A stretch of 64,000 bases of DNA from positions 60,662 to 124,661 of the forward strand of contig DATJEU010000096.1 in NCBI GenBank assembly GCA_035496255.1, in the 5' to 3' direction. The first letter of the stretch is position 1; each line of letters begins with the position of its first letter. The position numbers were made by a program, and so were the translations under genes. Of the stretch, positions 1 through 8,044 are shown one piece after another. The DNA comes from Gp6-AA40 sp035496255 (lineage in GTDB: Bacteria > Acidobacteriota > Vicinamibacteria > Vicinamibacterales > UBA2999). The notes under the pieces are model-generated. The model was not told where the DNA came from. It worked only from the letters and a program-made list of their open reading frames with translations, and made no database searches.

Positions 1-1
1 T

Positions 2-985
2 CCGATGCCGCGCGGCCGCATCGAGACCGACGGGCGATTCGGTCCGTGGAACGGCGACGAACCCGATCGCACGCCGATCAGCGGCACCTACACCTTCACG
101 AACGCGAATCTCGACGACATCGACGGGATCGGCGGCATCCTCTCCTCGTCGGGCACCTACTCCGGCGTCCTCGAGCGGGTCGACGTGGAAGGTCAGACGA
201 CGACACCGGACTTCTCGATCGACATCGCCAAGCAGGCTGCACCGCTGACGACGCAGTTCCACGCCATCGTCGACGGGACGAACGGCGACACCTGGCTCGA
301 CCGCGTCGAGGCGACGCTGCTGCGAACGACGATCATCGCCAAGGGCGCGGTGGTCCGCACGCAGAACGTGAAGGGCCGCCGCGTGTCGCTGGACCTGCAG
401 ATCAAGCAAGGCCATATCGAGGACCTGATGCGGCTGGCGGTGAAGTCCAGCCGCAACCCGCTGGTCGGCAACATCGATCTCGACACCCGGTTCCTGCTCC
501 CGGCCGGCAGCGGGGACGTCGTCGATCGACTCGTGCTCGACGGCGCCTTCAGGCTGCAGCGCGCGCAGTTCACCAGCATCGACGTCCAGAAAAAGATCAA
601 CGTGATCAGCAGCCGCGGCCGCGGCGACGAAGGCGCGACCGGTGCCGGCGAAAGTGTCGTCTCCAACATGCAGGGTCACTTCGCGCTCCGGAACGCGAAG
701 CTGACCTTCAGCAATCTCACCTTCGCGGTCCCGGGGGCCATCGTCCAACTCTCCGGCACGTACGGGCTGCACGACGAGATGATCGACTTCTCCGGCTACT
801 TCCTCACCGACGCAACGCTTGCCGACATGACGAGCGGTGTGAAGTCGCTGCTGGCACGGCTGGCGCAGCCGTTCTTCCGGCGCCCCGGCGGGGGATCGAA
901 GATTCCAATCCGAATCTCAGGCCCGCGCGCGAATCCGAAGTTCGGCCTCGACGTGAGGCGCGTCCTCCATCAGGACCAGCCGTGA
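2..985 (+). CDS. AsmA-like C-terminal region protein (5' truncated by window edge)
   Basis: The reading frame is open from the first bases, so the true start lies before the window; about 327 residues are visible. The chain is rich in beta-strand-like alternating segments and has the feel of the AsmA/DUF3971 C-terminal domain: a 'GTYSG' strand, then 'LSGTYGLHDEMIDFSG', then a GSKIPIRISGPRANPKFGLD-type ending typical of these outer-membrane-lipid-transport or assembly proteins. Such proteins sit in the inner membrane with a large periplasmic part. The stop overlaps the GTG start of the next gene by 3 bp, so the two are probably cotranscribed. Family assignment is by motif memory only; no catalytic residues are expected. 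Confidence 0.6.
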   Translation, partial: PMPRGRIETDGRFGPWNGDEPDRTPISGTYTFTNANLDDIDGIGGILSSSGTYSGVLERVDVEGQTTTPDFSIDIAKQAAPLTTQFHAIVDGTNGDTWLDRVEATLLRTTIIAKGAVVRTQNVKGRRVSLDLQIKQGHIEDLMRLAVKSSRNPLVGNIDLDTRFLLPAGSGDVVDRLVLDGAFRLQRAQFTSIDVQKKINVISSRGRGDEGATGAGESVVSNMQGHFALRNAKLTFSNLTFAVPGAIVQLSGTYGLHDEMIDFSGYFLTDATLADMTSGVKSLLARLAQPFFRRPGGGSKIPIRISGPRANPKFGLDVRRVLHQDQP

Positions 986-2241
986 CCCGCGTGGCCGCTC
1001 TCGCGATCCTGCTGTATGCGCTGTGCGTCCCGCGTGCGGCGCACGCGTACTCGGTCCTCGCACACGAAGCGCTGGTCGATGCGGCGTGGGACGATTCGAT
1101 CGTGCCGCTCATCACGCGGCGATTTCCACGGGCGACTCCCGACGACATCCTGCAGGCGCGCGCGTTCGCCTACGGCGGATCGGTGATCCAGGATCTCGGC
1201 TACTACCCCTTCGGCAGCCATCAGTTCACGAATCTCGTCCACTACGTGCGTTCCGGTGATTTCGTCGAGGCTTTGCTGCGTGATGCCTCGTCGGTCGACG
1301 AGTACGCGTTTGCCATCGGCGCGCTCTCGCACTACAGCGCCGACAACACCGGCCATCCCATCGCCGTCAACCGGTCGGTCCCACTGGTCTACCCCAGGGA
1401 CCTTCAGAAGTTCGGACCGGTAGTGACCTACGTCGACGACCCGAAGCGGCACATCATGGTGGAGTTCGGGTTCGACGTCGTGCAGGTGGCCGGGGGCGCG
1501 TACCTTCCCGACGCCTATCGGCGGTTCATTGGTTTCGAGGTGGCCAAGCCGCTGCTCGAACGCGCGTTTCGCGAAACCTATGGCGTCGAGGTCAAGGATC
1601 TGTTCCTGAGCACCGATCTCGCCATCGGCACGTTCCGCTACGCCGTCAGCCGAACGATTCCGGAGATGACACGCATCGCCTGGCGGGACAAAGCCGACGA
1701 TATCCGCAAGGTCTCACCCACCGTGCAGCGGACCGCCTTCATCTATACGTTCACGCGCCAGGAGTATGAGCGCGCGTTTGGCACCTCGTATCGCAAACCC
1801 GGCGTGCTGGCGCGCGTGCTGGCGACGCTGCTGAAAATCGTGCCGAAGATTGGTCCGTTCCGCACGCTGGCGTTCCGCGCACCGACGCCGGAGGCTGAAC
1901 GCCTGTTCACCGAAAGCTTCCGGACCGCCCGCGACCGGTTCAAGGCGCAACTCGCCGATGCCCGCGACGGCCGGATCGATCTGGCGAATACCGACTTCGA
2001 CACCGGCCGGCCCGCGGCCTGGGGCGAATACGCGCTGGCCGACAAGACCTACGTGGACCTGCTCCACGATCTCTCCACGAGGGACGATCTCGCGGTTCCA
2101 CCGGCGCTGCGCCGGGACGTGTTGCGCTTCTTCGATCAGCCGGCGCGCACCGCGTCATCGCACCTGGATTCCTCCGGACTTTCGGCCAGGGACCTCCAGC
2201 GCGTGCAGGAAGAACTCGCGCGCCTGCGACAGACCGCTTAG
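982..2241 (+). CDS. Secreted zinc-dependent phospholipase C-like protein
   Basis: About 419 residues. A GTG at 982 overlapping the upstream stop gives a clean signal peptide (hydrophobic ILLYALCV, cleavage after AAHA), so this start was preferred to longer readings that lack one. The mature N-terminus starts YSVLAHEALVD. Further on, 'SHQFTNLVHYVRSGDF' and 'ALSHYSADNTGHP' supply the histidine/aspartate set of the bacterial zinc-dependent phospholipase C/S1-P1 nuclease-like fold. Many such proteins in soil bacteria are uncharacterised, so phospholipase activity is inference. The predicted location is periplasmic or extracellular. It is coupled to the AsmA-like gene, which hints at a shared role in envelope lipid handling. 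Confidence 0.7.
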   Translation: MTRVAALAILLYALCVPRAAHAYSVLAHEALVDAAWDDSIVPLITRRFPRATPDDILQARAFAYGGSVIQDLGYYPFGSHQFTNLVHYVRSGDFVEALLRDASSVDEYAFAIGALSHYSADNTGHPIAVNRSVPLVYPRDLQKFGPVVTYVDDPKRHIMVEFGFDVVQVAGGAYLPDAYRRFIGFEVAKPLLERAFRETYGVEVKDLFLSTDLAIGTFRYAVSRTIPEMTRIAWRDKADDIRKVSPTVQRTAFIYTFTRQEYERAFGTSYRKPGVLARVLATLLKIVPKIGPFRTLAFRAPTPEAERLFTESFRTARDRFKAQLADARDGRIDLANTDFDTGRPAAWGEYALADKTYVDLLHDLSTRDDLAVPPALRRDVLRFFDQPARTASSHLDSSGLSARDLQRVQEELARLRQTA

Positions 2242-2366
2242 GTGCTCCTTATTGCGCGCGCAACTTGTGCGTCGTGTGCGACTTCGGCACACACGCCTCA
2301 GGGCCCGCTCGATACCCTTCGCTCCTAAGTCAATGTCCTTGAACCGCTTGCGCACGATCGCACTGC

Positions 2367-2382
2367 TGGCACGTCGGCTGCA
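2367..2382 (+). promoter_or_regulatory. Possible sigma-54 (-24/-12) promoter
   Basis: TGGCACG at 2367-2373, four bases, then CTGCA at 2378-2382. The GG (2368-2369) and GC (2380-2381) are separated by exactly 10 bp, as in the sigma-54 consensus TGGCACG-N4-TTGCA, with one mismatch. It lies just upstream of the small membrane protein at 2395, so a transcript would begin almost at the start codon. A chance match is possible; no adjacent enhancer-binding regulator is present. Confidence 0.3.
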
Positions 2383-2394
2383 CAATGGCCGGAA

Positions 2395-2721
2395 ATGTTC
2401 CGCAGGCAGATCACTCGTCGCAACCGTCGCTTTCGACTGACGACCAGATGGAAAGGTGTGGCGCTCGCCGGCGTGCTCGCCGGAAGCTGGCTGGTGGGCG
2501 GAGCCCTCCTTCGAGCCACCATGCCCACACCGCCCGGTCAACCTGATGCCGGAACCAATCACTCCGTGGTGATTGTGGTGCCGTCGGCGCCGGCCGGGAA
2601 TGCCGCGACTGGAAACATTGGCGCCGCGATCGAGGCCGCGCCGATTCACGTCGCGCCGCCGGATTCTCCGGCGCCGGCACCGACCACGCCCCCCAACAGA
2701 GATCGCCGTCTCGCGCTCTAA
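2395..2721 (+). CDS. Small membrane-anchored proline-rich protein, unknown function
   Basis: 108 residues starting at an ATG. The first 20 residues are strongly basic (RRQITRRNRRFRLTTRWK), followed by one hydrophobic segment (about residues 21-40), then an Ala/Pro/Thr-rich low-complexity tail. This suggests a single-pass inner-membrane protein with a periplasmic tail. No recognised domain. It is collinear with the genes either side, six bases short of the earliest possible start of the SGNH gene. It could be a spurious reading of a high-G+C spacer: a long overlapping antisense frame exists, but that one shows no protein-like features. Confidence 0.4.
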   Translation: MFRRQITRRNRRFRLTTRWKGVALAGVLAGSWLVGGALLRATMPTPPGQPDAGTNHSVVIVVPSAPAGNAATGNIGAAIEAAPIHVAPPDSPAPAPTTPPNRDRRLAL

Positions 2722-2766
2722 GGAGCCTTGACCGGCGCTGACCGGGCGTTTACCGTTAGCGCCGTG

Positions 2767-3447
2767 ATGACAGGCGCGCGCTGGCGCGCGGTTCGATGCG
2801 GCGTGCCGGCAGTGACGGCGCTGGTCTTCTGCCTGGCGGCGACTGCGGTAGCCCAGACGCCGGCGGAGCGCTGGGCCAGCGCGCTGGCCAACTTCGACGC
2901 TGCCGATCGCGCGTCCCCGCCGTCGCAGGGCCAAGTCCTCTTCCTGGGCAGTTCCACCATCGTCAACTGGGATACGGCGAAGGCCTTTCCTGAGATCCGG
3001 ACGATCAACCGCGGTGTCTGGAGTGCGTCGCTCGCAGAGACGCTGCAACGCATCGATCGATTGGTGCTTCCGTACGCGCCACGCCTGATCGTGCTCTATG
3101 CCGGCGACAACGATCTGAATGGCGGCGCGACGTCGGAACAAGTGGCCGTCCAGTTCGAGAAGTTCACCACCGCCGTCCAGGCGACGCTGCCGGACACGCG
3201 CATCGTCTTCATTGGACTGAAGCCGAGCATCCAGCGCTGGCCGCAGATCTACCGGTACCGCCTGGCGAACACGATCATCCGTGAATACTGCGCGCACGAC
3301 GACCGCCTCGCGTTCATGGACGTCGACGGACCGATGATGGGGTGGGACGAGAAGCCGCGAAAGGAACTGTTCGTCGAGGACGGGCTCCACCTGTCCGCCC
3401 AGGGCTACGCGCTCTGGAACGTCCTGCTCCGCCCATTCCTCCAGTAG
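2767..3447 (+). CDS. Secreted SGNH/GDSL-family hydrolase
   Basis: 226 residues from ATG 2767; this start gives a proper signal peptide (VTALVFCLAATAVAQ), whereas the upstream in-frame TTG at 2728 would bury it. SGNH blocks are visible: 'FLGSSTI' carries the nucleophile serine, a conserved Gly occurs in 'TINRGVW', 'YAGDNDLNGG' supplies the Asn block, and 'VEDGLHLSAQGY' supplies the Asp-x-x-His pair. The family hydrolyses carbohydrate esters or lysophospholipids in the periplasm; the substrate cannot be read here. It ends 76 bp before the convergent rsmE stop, with a double palindrome between. Confidence 0.8.
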   Translation: MTGARWRAVRCGVPAVTALVFCLAATAVAQTPAERWASALANFDAADRASPPSQGQVLFLGSSTIVNWDTAKAFPEIRTINRGVWSASLAETLQRIDRLVLPYAPRLIVLYAGDNDLNGGATSEQVAVQFEKFTTAVQATLPDTRIVFIGLKPSIQRWPQIYRYRLANTIIREYCAHDDRLAFMDVDGPMMGWDEKPRKELFVEDGLHLSAQGYALWNVLLRPFLQ

Positions 3448-3454
3448 CGACGAT

Positions 3455-3524
3455 CGTAGAGGCCGACCTTCAGGTCGGCCTTCGACTTCCGCTCGCAAGG
3501 ACGGGTCTTCAGACCCGCCCCCCT
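3455..3524. repeat. Double palindromic (REP-like) element between convergent genes
   Basis: Two GC-rich hairpins: GGCCGACCT / AGGTCGGCC around 3461-3480, then GGGTCTTCAGACCC near 3503-3516. The second unit matches copies at about 23780 and 46480. It fills the gap between the stops of the SGNH gene and rsmE and could serve as a bidirectional terminator, though there is no T-tract. Confidence 0.7.
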
Positions 3525-4272
3525 AGAATTCCTTCCAGATCGCAAAGAGTGCCGCGATCGCGGCGATGCCCATCGCATCCGCGCGAAGCGTCCGGCCGCC
3601 GAGCGTGATCAACCGGCACACGGCTGCCGCGCGATCGACTTCGTCACTCGTCCAGCCACCCTCCGGTCCAATCAGCAGCGTCGCTTCACGCGGCGGCGCA
3701 GCCTCGATCTCGCTCAATACCTGCGCCTCGCCGGTGGCTCCCGGCTCCACGAGCATGAACGCCGGCTCCGGCACCTCCAGCGCACGCAGGGCGTCGAGCA
3801 GCGCATCGAACGCGACCGGCTCCGCGATGGAGGGGACAACAGCACGACCGCACTGCTTGGCCGACGACACCGCCACGCGCTCCCATCGTTCGCGGCGACG
3901 GCCACGCCGCAGCGCGTCAAGGGCGATCTCGGTGCGATGGGTCACGATCGGTTGAATCGCCGCGGCCCCGATCATCACCGCGTCCCGGACGACATCGTCC
4001 ATCTTGTCGCCCTTGAGGACGGCGTGCGCGATCGTGATCGCCACGCGCGGCTCTGGCGCCGCCGCGTGTGATTCGCCGATGCGGACCGAGGTGCCCGCCT
4101 TGCTCGTGCGCGTCACCGTCGCCGCAAATTCGCGACCGCGGCCATCGAACACGCGCACCGGATCGCCGGCGCGCAACCGCAGGACGCGCGTCAGGTGCTG
4201 CGCTTCGTCATCAGGAAGGTCGATGTCATCGCCGGGCCCGTAGCTGCCAGGCGCCAGGAATCGCGCGTTCAC
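3523..4272 (-). CDS. rsmE: 16S rRNA (uracil1498-N3)-methyltransferase
   Basis: 249 residues, normal for RsmE. An N-terminal PUA-like part (DEAQHLTRVLRLRAGD) is followed by a SPOUT methyltransferase domain with signature segments KGDKMDDVVRDAVMIGA, SSAKQCGRAVVP, LIGPEGGWT and LGGRTLRADA, the last two forming the knotted SAM site. It methylates U1498 of 16S rRNA in the assembled small subunit. The GTG start at 4272 has no Shine-Dalgarno sequence; instead a GATAAT box ends 6 bp upstream. It diverges from blaI. Confidence 0.93.
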   Translation of the reverse strand: MNARFLAPGSYGPGDDIDLPDDEAQHLTRVLRLRAGDPVRVFDGRGREFAATVTRTSKAGTSVRIGESHAAAPEPRVAITIAHAVLKGDKMDDVVRDAVMIGAAAIQPIVTHRTEIALDALRRGRRRERWERVAVSSAKQCGRAVVPSIAEPVAFDALLDALRALEVPEPAFMLVEPGATGEAQVLSEIEAAPPREATLLIGPEGGWTSDEVDRAAAVCRLITLGGRTLRADAMGIAAIAALFAIWKEF

Positions 4273-4278
4273 GCCGGC

Positions 4279-4284
4279 ATTATC
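4279..4284 (-). promoter_or_regulatory. -10 box directly before rsmE start (leaderless arrangement)
   Basis: GATAAT on the minus strand, 6 bp before the GTG of rsmE, with no ribosome-binding site between. The spacing places the transcription start at or next to the start codon. No convincing -35 hexamer. Confidence 0.45.
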
Positions 4285-4310
4285 GCTTCACACGCCGCCG
4301 TTGCGCTTGT

Positions 4311-4326
4311 CTAACAGTTGTAGTAG
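4311..4326. promoter_or_regulatory. Possible BlaI-type operator
   Basis: An imperfect dyad, CTAACAGTTGTAG followed by TAG, just upstream of the blaI-like gene and in the divergent gap with rsmE. It contains the TGTA/ACA half-site logic of BlaI/MecI operators. Autoregulation by the adjacent repressor is expected for the family but is inferred here. Confidence 0.35.
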
Positions 4327-4352
4327 ATTCACGCACGTCGTTAGGAGAGAGC

Positions 4353-4736
4353 ATGAACGGGCCGCGGCTGTCACGACTCGAACACCAGATCCTCGATGTG
4401 CTCTGGGCGCAGGGCGCGTCCTCGGTCAGGGAGATTCAGGAAGGCTTCCCCGCTTCGGCCCGCCCGTCCTACGCGACCGTCCAGACGACGACGTACCGAC
4501 TCGAGGCGAAGAAGGCGATTCGGCGCGTCAAGAAGATCGGGACGGCGCTCATCTTCGCAGCGGTGCTGCCGCAGGAGACAGCGCGGCGCCGGCGCATCGA
4601 CGAGTTGCTGTCGCACTTTTCCGGCGGCTTCCAGCCGATCCTGTCGCACCTGATCTCGTCCGGCCATGTGACCCTGCGTGACATCCAGCAGGCGCGACGG
4701 AAGTTCACACAACTCAGGAAAGACCAGAACACGTAG
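4353..4736 (+). CDS. BlaI/MecI/CopY-family transcriptional repressor
   Basis: 127 residues; ATG 4353 is preceded by AGGAGA. The N-terminal winged helix begins LSRLEHQILDVLWAQG and continues with VREIQEGF and a recognition-helix region SYATVQTTTYRLEAKK, all characteristic of BlaI. The C-terminal part (RRRIDELLSHFSGGF) is the dimerisation and proteolysis region. In known systems the partner BlaR1/MecR1 metalloprotease relieves repression. Here the partner is the M56 gene that starts 38 bp downstream, clearly in the same operon. The signal is unknown; no beta-lactamase is in view. Confidence 0.88.
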   Translation: MNGPRLSRLEHQILDVLWAQGASSVREIQEGFPASARPSYATVQTTTYRLEAKKAIRRVKKIGTALIFAAVLPQETARRRRIDELLSHFSGGFQPILSHLISSGHVTLRDIQQARRKFTQLRKDQNT

Positions 4737-4774
4737 AGCGCGTACCGCCGCGGACCCGCAAGGCAGGAGACGAC

Positions 4775-6496
4775 ATGAGCGTAACCGTGTTCCAGGTGGC
4801 GATCGTCAACCACCTCTGGCAGTCGACGCTGTTTACAGTGGCCGCGGCGCTTCTGGCGCTGTGCCTGCGCCACCATCGCGCCACGGTTCGGTTCTGGGTC
4901 TGGCAGGCCGCCTCGGTGAAATTCCTCGTGCCGTTCGCCAGCCTTGCCGCGATGGGCGCTCGACTCCCGCTCGGCGTCCGTGGCACGGCTCCGGAATCGG
5001 CGTTGCTGTTGGTGTGGACCACGACGTTGGTGCCGTTGTCCCAGCCTCTTCCGATCGTGAACGCTCCCGATGGTTCACTCGCGCGGCTGTCCGTATCGGT
5101 CGTATTCGGCGCAATCTGGCTGGCCGGCTGCCTGATCGTGCTCGGCGTGTCGGTGGCACGCTGGTGGCGTGCGGCTCGCATCGCAGCGGCGGGTCGACCG
5201 ACGGTCCTCGCCTCAACCCTCGCACACGGCTCTCGTGTGCGCATCATCGAAACGCCTCGCGTCGCCGCGCCGGCGGTGTTCGGAATTCGGCGGCCGGTCC
5301 TGCTATGGCCAGCGGGCCTCGAACGCGAACTCGAGCCCGCAGAAGTGGACGCCATCGTCTGCCATGAGACTTCCCACATCGAGCGCGCGGACAATTTGTC
5401 CGCCTGTGTCCATCTCATCGTCGAGGCAGTGTTCTGGTTTCACCCGCTGGTCTGGTGGATTGGCGCACGACTGATCCACGAACGCGAGCGCGCCTGCGAT
5501 GAGGCTGTCGCGCTGACGGGCACGACTCCAGAGGTCTACGTCGAAGGCATCCTGAAAGTGTGCGAGCGGTTCGGCCGGCGTCAGTTCTGGGGACTCGCGG
5601 GCATCACCGACTCCCCGTTGACCGCGCGCATCGACGCCATCATGCGCAACCGGATTGGTCGGCCGCTGGGAAGCTGGGGCCGCCGCGCGCTCGCGACATT
5701 GGCACTCCTCACGATTGCGGCGCCCGTAGCGATCGGCGCGGCCTCGTCGCCCGCGCCTTGGGACGCGGTGATGTCTCCGCAATCGCCTGCAAGTGCCGTA
5801 TTCGACGTCGTGTCGGTCAAGGAGAATCACTCGACCGACAACCGGCAGACCATCGGCGGACCGCCGGGACGATTCATCGGGCGCAACGTCACGCTCCTGG
5901 ATCTCGTCGCCACCGCCTACAACGTGATGGAACCCGGACGACTGTCGGGAGGACCCGCGTGGAGCAACTCCGACAAGTTCGACATCGAAGCCACGGCGCC
6001 TGCCGATCGCAACTGGAATGCACTGCTGCTCCAGCGGCTGCAGGCATTCCTCGCCGATCGATTCGAACTGAAACTCGCGCGCGAAATGCGGACCGTCGAC
6101 GTGTGGTCGCTGGTGCGCGCCGGTACTGGCTCCGCGCTGAAACCGGCGGCTGGCGGCGAATGTCTGCCGCCGCCGCAAGGCATCTGTGGCGGCTTTCACA
6201 CCGGACCGGGGCTGATCACCGGGCGCCGCGTCACGCTCGGCCAGCTCGCTCGCCTGCTGTCGTCCCGAACCGGCCGGCAAGTCATCGACCACACACAACT
6301 CACCGGCACCTACGATGTCGAACTGACGTGGACACCCGATCTTGATCGACGCGACCCTGCTGCTCCAGCCACTCAGGACAATACGGGATCGATCTTCACG
6401 GCTATTCGCGAACAGTTGGGACTTCGACTCGAGAGCGCGCGCGCTGAGGTCGAACACCTGACGATCGTCAGCGCCGCACGTCCACGGCCGGACTGA
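4775..6496 (+). CDS. BlaR1-type M56 peptidase fused to TIGR03435 domain
   Basis: 573 residues, ATG 4775 with AGGAGA. N-terminal half: hydrophobic membrane segments (residues 1-60 and about 105-130) and the M56 zinc site HETSH at residues 197-201, followed by FWFHPLVWW and ERERACDEAV, the classical BlaR1 arrangement. After a further hydrophobic segment near 305-325, residues from about 342 on ('VFDVVSVKENHS' to the end) match the TIGR03435 family expanded in acidobacteria, including 'LTLGQLARLLSSRTGRQV'-like and 'DHTQLTGTYDVEL' segments. The sensor domain of true BlaR1 is a penicillin-binding fold; here it is replaced, so the sensed ligand is probably different. Confidence 0.85.
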   Translation: MSVTVFQVAIVNHLWQSTLFTVAAALLALCLRHHRATVRFWVWQAASVKFLVPFASLAAMGARLPLGVRGTAPESALLLVWTTTLVPLSQPLPIVNAPDGSLARLSVSVVFGAIWLAGCLIVLGVSVARWWRAARIAAAGRPTVLASTLAHGSRVRIIETPRVAAPAVFGIRRPVLLWPAGLERELEPAEVDAIVCHETSHIERADNLSACVHLIVEAVFWFHPLVWWIGARLIHERERACDEAVALTGTTPEVYVEGILKVCERFGRRQFWGLAGITDSPLTARIDAIMRNRIGRPLGSWGRRALATLALLTIAAPVAIGAASSPAPWDAVMSPQSPASAVFDVVSVKENHSTDNRQTIGGPPGRFIGRNVTLLDLVATAYNVMEPGRLSGGPAWSNSDKFDIEATAPADRNWNALLLQRLQAFLADRFELKLAREMRTVDVWSLVRAGTGSALKPAAGGECLPPPQGICGGFHTGPGLITGRRVTLGQLARLLSSRTGRQVIDHTQLTGTYDVELTWTPDLDRRDPAAPATQDNTGSIFTAIREQLGLRLESARAEVEHLTIVSAARPRPD

Positions 6497-6521
6497 AATC
6501 ATCGGCACGAGGCGACACCTC

Positions 6522-6527
6522 TATAAT
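6522..6527 (+). promoter_or_regulatory. Perfect TATAAT -10 box just before a start codon
   Basis: TATAAT ends 8 bp before the GTG at 6536, with no Shine-Dalgarno sequence in between, so the mRNA of the following membrane protein would be leaderless or nearly so. No clear -35. Confidence 0.5.
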
Positions 6528-6535
6528 CCAGCCGA

Positions 6536-6943
6536 GTGAATGCACGACTGAGAATCGTGGTCTACGGCCTGGGAGCAGTTGCTTTCTTCGCGCTCGCGGG
6601 CGCGGCGTGGTACCGGGCGTTTCGATTCTGGCAGCTTCTCCGGTCGGCCACCGGCAGCGGCGCAGTCAGCTCCGGGTTTGCCGAGCTGTGGATCGAGTTG
6701 CTGATTCCGCTTGCCGGGAATCTTGTGATCCTGCGTTCCGCGCGGCAGTCCCGACTCGCGACGCGGCTTCGGCGCGTCCACCTGCTCGTACTCGCTGCCA
6801 CTCTGGCAAGTCCGTTCTTCCTCGTCTTCGCGCGTGAGGCCTGGACGCTGCTCGTCCCCGACTTACTGGCAGGTACACAGTTCGCGGTGCTGGCAGCGGC
6901 GTATGTCGTGCTGTCGATGCGGAGCGTGCACGCGAGCGGCTGA
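6536..6943 (+). CDS. Four-helix membrane protein, unknown function
   Basis: 135 residues from GTG 6536. Four hydrophobic stretches can be seen: about residues 7-25, 50-66, 83-100 and 108-128, with positive clusters (RSARQSRLATRLRR) between the second and third. No recognised domain or catalytic motif. It has its own -10-like box and lies alone between the M56 gene and the kinase, each 30-40 bp away. Function not assignable. Confidence 0.6.
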   Translation: MNARLRIVVYGLGAVAFFALAGAAWYRAFRFWQLLRSATGSGAVSSGFAELWIELLIPLAGNLVILRSARQSRLATRLRRVHLLVLAATLASPFFLVFAREAWTLLVPDLLAGTQFAVLAAAYVVLSMRSVHASG

Positions 6944-6954
6944 TCGCGGTGCGC

Positions 6955-6960
6955 TATACT
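6955..6960 (+). promoter_or_regulatory. -10 box (TATACT) upstream of kinase gene
   Basis: TATACT ends 13 bp before ATG 6974, leaving room for a leader of only a few bases and no Shine-Dalgarno sequence. Confidence 0.45.
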
Positions 6961-6973
6961 GCGCGCACCCCTC

Positions 6974-7975
6974 ATGTTCTTCCGCGGTCAGACCATCGGG
7001 AAGTACCGCATCCTGTCTCCTCTCGGCAGCGGCGGCTTCGGCAGCGTCTACCTCGCCGAAGACACCTGGATCGACAAGAAGGTCGCGATCAAGGTTCCCC
7101 ACAAGCAGAATCTGGACTTCACCGAGCTGCTGAAGGAGCCGCGCCTCCTCGCCTCGATGAGTCACCCCAACATCGTCACGGTGATCACGGCGGAAAAGGT
7201 CCCGGCCTCCGGTGACGGTCCGGCGGGCAAGGACGGCCTGTTCTTCATCGTGATGGAGTACGTCGCCGGACAGACGCTGGAACACATCATCATGCGCGAG
7301 GGGCCGCTCGAGCTCACGCGCGCGCTCGACCTGACCTGTCAGATGTGCAATGCCGTCGATCACGCCCACCGCGCCGGCATCCTGCATCGCGATTTGCGGC
7401 CGGGCAACATGCTGGTGTCGGAATCCGGCATGCTGAAGGTCACCGACTTCGGCACCTCGCGATTCCTCGAGATCGCGGCACATGGGACGACGGTGATCGG
7501 AAGCCCGCCGTATATGGCGCCGGAGCAGTTCTACGGCAAGGCGGTGTTCGCCAGCGACGTCTACTCCATCGGCGTCACCGTGTATCAGATGCTGACCGGA
7601 TCGCTGCCCTACGACACGCCGGCGCCGCAGGATCTCGAGCGGCTGATGCGTGGTGAGTTGCTGACGTCGGCCCGGTTGAAGAATCCCAAGATCCCGAAAT
7701 CGATCAACGACATCGTCCTGAAGGCGCTGGCGCCGGACGTCACGAACCGCTACCAGCGCGCGTCGGATCTGATGAACGATGTGATCGCCGCGCGCGAACC
7801 CGCACCGGTCGCGGTGCGCCGCGCTTCACGGTCCGCCGCCGACGGGGATGCGGTGGCGGAGATCCAGTCGCGGCTCAAGGCGCGGACAGCACCGCAGGCG
7901 CGGTTCTGCTGGCACTGTCGCAAACCCCTCCAGGCCAGAACGGCGAAGTGCCCCTTCTGCGGCGAGTCCCAGTAG
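6974..7975 (+). CDS. Serine/threonine protein kinase with C-terminal zinc ribbon
   Basis: 333 residues. Kinase domain about residues 10-270: glycine loop LGSGGFGSVYLAE, catalytic lysine in VAIKVP, catalytic loop HRDLRPGN (residues 138-145), DFG in TDFGTS, activation segment GSPPYMAPEQ, and SDVYSIGVTVYQML. The catalytic loop has Arg where almost all Ser/Thr kinases have Lys (HRDxK), an unusual replacement. The C-terminus ends in a compact zinc ribbon (FCWHCRKPL, then KCPFCG, near 311-330), seen in some regulatory kinases. There is no transmembrane segment, so it is cytoplasmic. The target is unknown and no forkhead-associated or phosphatase partner is adjacent. Confidence 0.88.
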   Translation: MFFRGQTIGKYRILSPLGSGGFGSVYLAEDTWIDKKVAIKVPHKQNLDFTELLKEPRLLASMSHPNIVTVITAEKVPASGDGPAGKDGLFFIVMEYVAGQTLEHIIMREGPLELTRALDLTCQMCNAVDHAHRAGILHRDLRPGNMLVSESGMLKVTDFGTSRFLEIAAHGTTVIGSPPYMAPEQFYGKAVFASDVYSIGVTVYQMLTGSLPYDTPAPQDLERLMRGELLTSARLKNPKIPKSINDIVLKALAPDVTNRYQRASDLMNDVIAAREPAPVAVRRASRSAADGDAVAEIQSRLKARTAPQARFCWHCRKPLQARTAKCPFCGESQ

Positions 7976-8044
7976 CTCGCTCGGCTGTACGCCTTACATT
8001 CCGAGATCCCGGCAGGTTACGATGTGTCAAAGGAGCACATCGCC

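Noticed and set aside
2155..3498. Minus-strand 447-codon open frame over the small membrane protein and SGNH gene
   Set aside because: It is antisense to a good SGNH hydrolase, has no domain or signal, and is Arg-rich as shadow frames are.
4353..6496. Beta-lactam resistance operon
   Set aside because: There is a BlaI/M56 pair but no beta-lactamase or penicillin-binding sensor domain; the sensor is TIGR03435.
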